DNA of 7,886 bases from Candidatus Zixiibacteriota bacterium. GTDB taxonomy: Bacteria > Zixibacteria > MSB-5A5 > GN15 > FEB-12. Numbering within the stretch: the stretch's first letter is position 1; the number at the start of each line of letters is the position of its first letter. The translations under genes were made by a program, and so were the position numbers. The stretch is from assembly GCA_003641405.1 (NCBI GenBank), contig QNAF01000120.1:1-7886 (forward strand), given 5' to 3'. Shown piece after piece: positions 4,091 through 7,886 of this stretch. The notes beneath the pieces were generated by a model, which was not told where the DNA came from, searched no databases, and worked only from the letters and a program-made list of their open reading frames with translations.

Positions 4091-6031
4091 ATGTTACTCA
4101 AGAAGATCATTATCTGGATGATTCTGGGGCTGACCTTGTCAGTATCAAGTGTATTTGCTCAGTTCTGGCATAGCGTGGATAGCACAGTGCCCCTGGAGAT
4201 TGATTCTATCAAAGTATCAATCCAATTTGACGATGGTGACTCGAAAAGCGAGCTGCTATCGGCAATCGGCAGGATAGTACAGGAACTGGAGGACGCCGCC
4301 ACGATCAATGGTTTTGTGGCTTGTTCACTATCAACCGGTTCCAATTATGCAGGTTTTCTGGATTCACTCGATACACTCGAAGGCATTCATCTGGTTGAGC
4401 CATACTACTTGGATGTGAGCGGGTATCCGGTTATTCTGGGTCAGGATTTCTGTGTGGCTTTTGATTCCAGCATCAGCCAGCAGACTATTGACAGTATAAA
4501 CGCCGAGTTCGGAGTTGCAGTTAATTTCAAGTTTGAGGGCATGCCGAACATTTTCGTGCTAAAAAACACCGACTCATCCGGGTATCGCATAGTAGACCTG
4601 GCCAACGTCTATCACGATTTGCCGGCAGTACTCTGGGCACATCCCGATTTCGGATCACAAGATGATCTGGACGGCTACATGCTCTGGGACTACTATCATG
4701 AATACCAAACACACCTGAAGAAAGTCATTGGAGATTTCAACCAGGCATCTGTCTGGGATTTTGGCGGGCTAACGGATACAATAGATGTTGCAGTCGTTGA
4801 CCAGGGTCTCTTGACGCATGAGGATCAGCCCGAAAGCCGAATCGTGTTTCCGGGATGGCATCTACCCCAAGGTGATCTGTGTCCAAATTCCGAATACCCA
4901 TCTGCAGAACCGCTCAAGAATCACGCGCACGGCATGGCCTGTGCTGGCATTATTGGGGCATCTCATTGCACAGACTCGTCGTATGACGATTGGACAGGGG
5001 TCATTTCAATGAATCCACACGTTCGGATACATCCGGTGAGAATAGAACATGCATGTAACGACATGGAATTCTCGGATTACGAAAACGCAATAGCTTATGC
5101 GGCTGACAGCGCCGATGTCATCTCCAACAGTTGGTCTTTCAAACCGCAATACTGGGACGACGTACCCCTGACGCTGATATATCAGGTTCGCAATGCAACC
5201 AACTATGGTCGAGGGGGCAAAGGTTGCGTGGTAGTCTGGGCTGCGGGAAATAGCGGTGAGGATGACGTGGTAGCAAATCCAGCAAGGGACTGTGCAGCCT
5301 ATTCTCTGGTGGTTGGCGCGGTCGATTCTGTAGATGTCCGCCTGTCCTGGAGCGGTTACGATCCGGGGGATTCACTTGTTGATGTTGTGGCGCCGAGTGC
5401 CAAGGCACGTGACTCTGCGGACGTATGGACGTTGGATCTAATGGACACGCTGGGGTACAACAGAGGGCCATGTGACAAGGACATCGGACATACAACTGTA
5501 TGTGACTGTCCTCCCGGCGGTAATAATGATGTGGATTATAACTGCCAATTCAGCGGTACCTCAGCTGCTTGTCCCGTAGTCGCGGGGGTAGCCTCGCTTC
5601 TTCTATCCCGTTGTGACACTTTGTATGCTCGCGAGCAAAGCGTTCTTAACCCTCATAGCATCTATGACAGCAATTCGGTATACCAGATAATCAGGTACTC
5701 TGCAGCTAAGGACGTTGGAGACAGCACCACCACTTTGCCTGATGAAGAGTACGGCTGGGGTCGGGTGGACGCCTTTCGGGCGATTCTGTCGATAGCACGG
5801 GGGGATATGGATAACAGCGGAGGTGTGATAGATGGAGCGGATCTGAGCAAGCTCATAGACATCCTTTTCATTCATCCCAATAGTGAGGCTTTCCCCAGCC
5901 CACTTTTGGCGGACGTGACGTGCGACGGCTGGGTGGATGGCGAAGATCTCAGCCTGTTGATAAACCATCTGTTCATTACATACGAGCCGCTACAGATACC
6001 ATGCTTCAACTATGAATACTACACACCTTGA
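4091..6031 (+). CDS. Secreted subtilisin-family (S8) serine protease with dockerin-like C-terminal repeats
   Basis: The product has 646 residues. A Sec signal peptide spans about 1-23 (cleavage VFA|QF). Residues 24-200 look like a propeptide/N-terminal region with no motif I recognise. The peptidase S8 domain runs from about 210 to 565. The catalytic triad is complete: Asp237 in VAVVDQG, His280 in NHAHGMACAGIIG, and Ser491 in FSGTSAACPVVAGVASLLL, with the oxyanion Asn387 in WAAGNSG. Two dockerin-like loops follow: GDMDNSGGVIDGADLSKLI (571-589, with one extra Gly relative to the standard 12-residue loop) and ADVTCDGWVDGEDLSLLI (607-624, acidic ligands at 608, 612, 616 and 619). These should bind calcium and may mediate attachment or stability. 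Sixteen Cys suggest disulfides in an exported protein. It is probably transcribed with the lipoprotein gene 85 bp upstream. The family assignment is secure; the substrate is unknown. Confidence 0.94.
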   Translation: MLLKKIIIWMILGLTLSVSSVFAQFWHSVDSTVPLEIDSIKVSIQFDDGDSKSELLSAIGRIVQELEDAATINGFVACSLSTGSNYAGFLDSLDTLEGIHLVEPYYLDVSGYPVILGQDFCVAFDSSISQQTIDSINAEFGVAVNFKFEGMPNIFVLKNTDSSGYRIVDLANVYHDLPAVLWAHPDFGSQDDLDGYMLWDYYHEYQTHLKKVIGDFNQASVWDFGGLTDTIDVAVVDQGLLTHEDQPESRIVFPGWHLPQGDLCPNSEYPSAEPLKNHAHGMACAGIIGASHCTDSSYDDWTGVISMNPHVRIHPVRIEHACNDMEFSDYENAIAYAADSADVISNSWSFKPQYWDDVPLTLIYQVRNATNYGRGGKGCVVVWAAGNSGEDDVVANPARDCAAYSLVVGAVDSVDVRLSWSGYDPGDSLVDVVAPSAKARDSADVWTLDLMDTLGYNRGPCDKDIGHTTVCDCPPGGNNDVDYNCQFSGTSAACPVVAGVASLLLSRCDTLYAREQSVLNPHSIYDSNSVYQIIRYSAAKDVGDSTTTLPDEEYGWGRVDAFRAILSIARGDMDNSGGVIDGADLSKLIDILFIHPNSEAFPSPLLADVTCDGWVDGEDLSLLINHLFITYEPLQIPCFNYEYYTP

Positions 6032-6102
6032 GCGTTAGAGTTGGGTAATGCGCAGGGATTTCCCTGTCGACAGCGTCTGCCGTCTGAGCTATATTGGCCT
6101 GT

Positions 6103-7107
6103 ATGAGAAACATGCTTATTCTATCGCTGATACTCTGGCTTTGTCTGGTGGGTTCCTCTGTGGCCCAATCTGCCAAAGCTCAGGAGCACTTGGCCTGCAT
6201 ATACTCTCCGCAGGGCAACAAGGTACAGGCTGTTTTCAGCGCGCCGTTTCCACTGCTTGTTGAGACTTCTGCACTTGTATATGATCCGGATGATTCAAGT
6301 TTCTTTACGACTGCCGATAAGGGAGAGCCCCATCTCATTCAGTTTCGGCTGGTCAGCGATTCCATTGAGATACTACGGGCAGGTGTAGTACAAGGTCTCG
6401 ATGGCAATTATGATTTCGAGGGGGTAGAACTGGTCCGTGACAGTCTGGGCTCCAAACTACTGATGATCTCCACGGAACGCTTATGGGAGAAAGATTCGCT
6501 CGTCTGTTTTGGTGTGGATACTGACAGTTTTGCCTTGGTTGAGGATCGGAGGTTCCGGATTCTTCCGCTGGGTGCAGGCCGGAATAACAACCTCGAAGGT
6601 ATCTGTCATGACCCGACGAATGACTGGTATTACGTAGCCAAGGAGCGTGGTCCCTGTGGACTGTACGCCTGGTCGGAGCCTGTCGGGCAGATTGAGATAT
6701 TCCGTGGATCTGAGTTTGAAATGAGACTCATGCGGTTCCTTTTTGATTCAATGGCCGGTAAGGTGTCAGAGCACCGGCTCGAAAGCCTTGGCTTGGTGTC
6801 TCTCTCTGGCCTTGCGTTTGACCGTGAGACAGGTCACTTATTGATGCTAAATCGCTACGGGCGCTCCGTGATCGAACTGGATGTGTATCCCCAGGAAGAG
6901 CAGCCTTACCAGATATTATCCGTTCTACCTTTTGAAGGAATCGATTGTGACTTCTTCACTCTGCAGGGCATTTCCGACCGTGATCGCTACGGTCTGGCTG
7001 AGGGGTTGGCCGTTTTTGGAAATGGGGATCAGAAAAAACTGGCCATAATCACTGATCCGGGGGCAAATCAGAGACCACATTTGTTTGTTTTCCCATACCT
7101 TCGCTGA
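6103..7107 (+). CDS. Secreted SdiA-regulated/phytase-like β-propeller protein
   Basis: This is a 334-residue exported protein. The hydrophobic N-terminus (MRNMLILSLILWLCLVGSSV) ends in a signal peptidase I site after Ala21 (SVA|QS). The frame also allows TTG at 6094 or ATG at 6112. ATG 6103 keeps an Arg before the hydrophobic core, but no start has a convincing Shine-Dalgarno. The mature protein shows repeated blade motifs: YDFEGVEL (103-110), NNLEGICHDPTNDWYYVAKER (162-182), SGLAFDRETGHLLMLNRYGRSVIELD (235-260) and YGLAEGLAVF (296-305), followed by LAIITDPG. This pattern of E-G plus 'SGLA.D..TGHL' is what I associate with the SdiA-regulated (PF06977-type) and esterase-like phytase (PF13449-type) propellers. 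I cannot choose between them, and enzyme activity is unproven. It follows the protease gene by 71 bp in the same direction, consistent with a shared secreted-protein locus. Confidence 0.72.
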   Translation: MRNMLILSLILWLCLVGSSVAQSAKAQEHLACIYSPQGNKVQAVFSAPFPLLVETSALVYDPDDSSFFTTADKGEPHLIQFRLVSDSIEILRAGVVQGLDGNYDFEGVELVRDSLGSKLLMISTERLWEKDSLVCFGVDTDSFALVEDRRFRILPLGAGRNNNLEGICHDPTNDWYYVAKERGPCGLYAWSEPVGQIEIFRGSEFEMRLMRFLFDSMAGKVSEHRLESLGLVSLSGLAFDRETGHLLMLNRYGRSVIELDVYPQEEQPYQILSVLPFEGIDCDFFTLQGISDRDRYGLAEGLAVFGNGDQKKLAIITDPGANQRPHLFVFPYLR

Positions 7108-7203
7108 CCACCTAACTTATTGGTACTAAGCACGATGGCTTCGTGGTCGATATTAGTGGAGGGTTGTGTTTCAGTTGATTTGAGTAAAATCTTCTCAAGT
7201 AGC

Positions 7204-7231
7204 TTGACAACAGTGAAGTTGCATGTATATT
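7204..7231 (+). promoter_or_regulatory. Sigma70-type promoter of rplM-rpsI
   Basis: TTGACA (7204-7209) and TATATT (7226-7231) are separated by 16 bp, the best housekeeping promoter match in the window. Transcription would start near 7238 and give a ~40-nt leader before rplM. This separates the ribosomal operon from the secreted-protein genes upstream. Confidence 0.75.
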
Positions 7232-7252
7232 CGTAGGCTCTTTGGTAAGTGA

Positions 7253-7268
7253 AACCCCTGATTGGGTT
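7253..7268 (+). promoter_or_regulatory. Small leader hairpin before rplM
   Basis: The arms aaccc (7253-7257) and gggtt (7264-7268) are perfect complements with a 6-nt loop, 9 nt before the rplM ATG. rplM leaders can be sites of autogenous control by L13 in other bacteria, but this stem is short and not identifiable as a known L13 leader motif. It may simply expose or mask the weak ribosome site. Confidence 0.25.
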
Positions 7269-7277
7269 AGATGAAGT

Positions 7278-7721
7278 ATGAAAACGTTTACGTTAAGAAT
7301 TGATCCAAGCGAAAGAAAGTGGTGGGTCGTAGACCTCAAGGATGTCCGACTGGGACGGGCTGCCGTCCAGATAGCCGATATCCTGAGAGGAAAGAACAAG
7401 CCCATATTTTCTCCGCACATTGACAATGGTGACAATGTGATTGCCATTAACGCCGGCAGTTTGAGTTTTACCGGCAAGAAGCTGACTCAGAAGAAGTACT
7501 ACCGCTATTCGGGATATCCCGGCGGACTTTCTGAGTTGAGCCTTACCGATATGATGATTCGGAGCCCGGAGAGAGTTTTCACGCTGGCCGTCAAGCGGAT
7601 GCTCCCCAAGAATCGTCTAGCCAGCAAGCAACTTCGGAAACTTCACGTGTATGCAGGTTCTGAACATTGCCATAGTGCACAGAAGCCCGAGAAACTAGAA
7701 CTTAAGAAGTATACGCGATAG
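7278..7721 (+). CDS. rplM: 50S ribosomal protein L13
   Basis: The 147-residue product is full length for bacterial L13, an early-assembling large-subunit protein that contacts 23S rRNA. Recognisable family blocks are WWVVDLKDVRLGRAA (15-29), GDNVIAINAG (51-60), KYYRYSGYPGGL (73-84), AVKRMLPKN (104-112) and KLHVYAGSEHCHSAQKP (121-137). The usual HPHxAQ element reads HCHSAQ here, a small deviation. The start at 7278 gives the expected N-terminus; the Shine-Dalgarno is weak. The next gene, rpsI, begins 7 nt after the stop, the usual rplM-rpsI pairing. Confidence 0.97.
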   Translation: MKTFTLRIDPSERKWWVVDLKDVRLGRAAVQIADILRGKNKPIFSPHIDNGDNVIAINAGSLSFTGKKLTQKKYYRYSGYPGGLSELSLTDMMIRSPERVFTLAVKRMLPKNRLASKQLRKLHVYAGSEHCHSAQKPEKLELKKYTR

Positions 7722-7727
7722 TAGTTT

Positions 7728-7886
7728 ATGGAGCAAAATCAGTTTTCAGCCACAGGTCGTCGTAAGGCCGCAATAGCGCGAGTTCGACTAGTGCCCGGTA
7801 AGGGTGGTTTCCTGGTCAATGGCAAACAAGTCATCGACTATTTGACTCGTGAATCACTCGTTGAATATGCACAGCAGCCGCTGTTG
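7728..7886 (+). CDS. rpsI: 30S ribosomal protein S9, N-terminal part (3' end outside window)
   Basis: The first 53 codons are visible and the frame is open to the right edge. The family's opening signature is present: ATGRRKAAIARVRLVPGKGG (8-27), then FLVNGK and the VIDYLTRE region. S9 sits in the small-subunit head, and its C-terminal tail reaches the P-site tRNA; that tail is outside the window. The gene starts 7 nt after the rplM stop with no clear Shine-Dalgarno of its own, which suggests translational coupling. Confidence 0.96.
   Translation, partial: MEQNQFSATGRRKAAIARVRLVPGKGGFLVNGKQVIDYLTRESLVEYAQQPLL

Noticed and set aside
4038..4121. 28-codon ORF overlapping the start of the protease gene
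   Set aside because: It has no well-spaced ribosome site, a random-looking product, and reads through the strong Shine-Dalgarno of the protease gene in another frame.
5139..5495. Minus-strand ORF opposite the protease catalytic domain
   Set aside because: The Pro/Arg/His-rich product is typical of antisense shadow translation of a conserved coding region.
6053..6066. caggga/tccctg inverted repeat after the protease gene
   Set aside because: The stem is only six base pairs with a 2-nt centre and no T tract follows, so it does not qualify as a terminator.
6048..6263. 71-codon plus-strand ORF overlapping the SdiA-regulated-like gene
   Set aside because: It is out of frame with the clear signal peptide and propeller motifs of the 6103 gene and shows no protein-like features.
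7125..7157. Nested stems actaa/ttagt and cacga/tcgtg after the propeller gene
   Set aside because: The stems are short and AT-rich in part, with mismatched spacing and no following T run; not convincing as a rho-independent terminator.
7271..7303. Ten-codon ORF overlapping the rplM start (ATG at 7271)
   Set aside because: It lacks a ribosome site and is out of frame; probably chance, although a coupling role cannot be excluded.
7112..7477. Minus-strand 121-codon ORF antisense to rplM
   Set aside because: It overlaps the rplM promoter and coding region, which are unambiguous, and its product resembles no family.

Overview
The window looks like a chromosomal segment from an uncultivated, probably Gram-negative bacterium. 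Secreted β-propellers, a subtilase ending in dockerin-like repeats, lipoproteins and a widespread 'CCCTGAGC...CGAAGGG' intergenic repeat are combinations I associate with candidate phyla around the FCB group (for example Zixibacteria). That placement is impression-level; the rplM/rpsI sequences at the right edge would be the markers to test it. All calls come from reading the sequence, with no database search.

Layout: (1) 1-221 is the 3' end of mtnA (methionine salvage). (2) 222-510 is non-coding and carries a small inverted repeat and a dispersed palindromic repeat. (3) 511-1173 encodes a SprT-like zinc metalloprotein with a C-terminal zinc ribbon. Its 3' end overlaps, tail to tail, an unrecognised 91-residue protein on the minus strand (1160-1435). 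(4) 1482-4005 holds two diverged β-propeller lipoprotein genes. Each is preceded by a nearly identical ~200-bp module (TTGACA box, poly-G tract, leader, signal-peptide codons). Between them lies a 32-codon ORF that resembles the beheaded start of a secreted protein, cut off exactly where the second module begins. (5) 4091-6031 encodes a secreted subtilisin-family (S8) protease with two dockerin-like calcium-loop repeats. (6) 6103-7107 encodes a secreted protein resembling the SdiA-regulated/phytase-like β-propeller group. (7) 7204-7886 is the start of the rplM-rpsI ribosomal protein operon with its own good sigma70-type promoter.

The middle block (1601-7107) is a run of same-strand genes whose products all carry export signals, so it reads as a cell-surface/extracellular locus inserted between housekeeping genes. 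The most interesting part is the repeated 5' module. A homopolymeric G tract of 10 in one copy and 9 in the other sits between the TTGACA box and the best -10 candidate. Nucleotide identity is almost complete through the signal peptide and then collapses in the mature protein. This suggests duplication followed by diversification or 5' gene conversion, and possibly slippage-controlled expression. I saw no tRNA, rRNA, CRISPR array, transposase or convincing rho-independent terminator.
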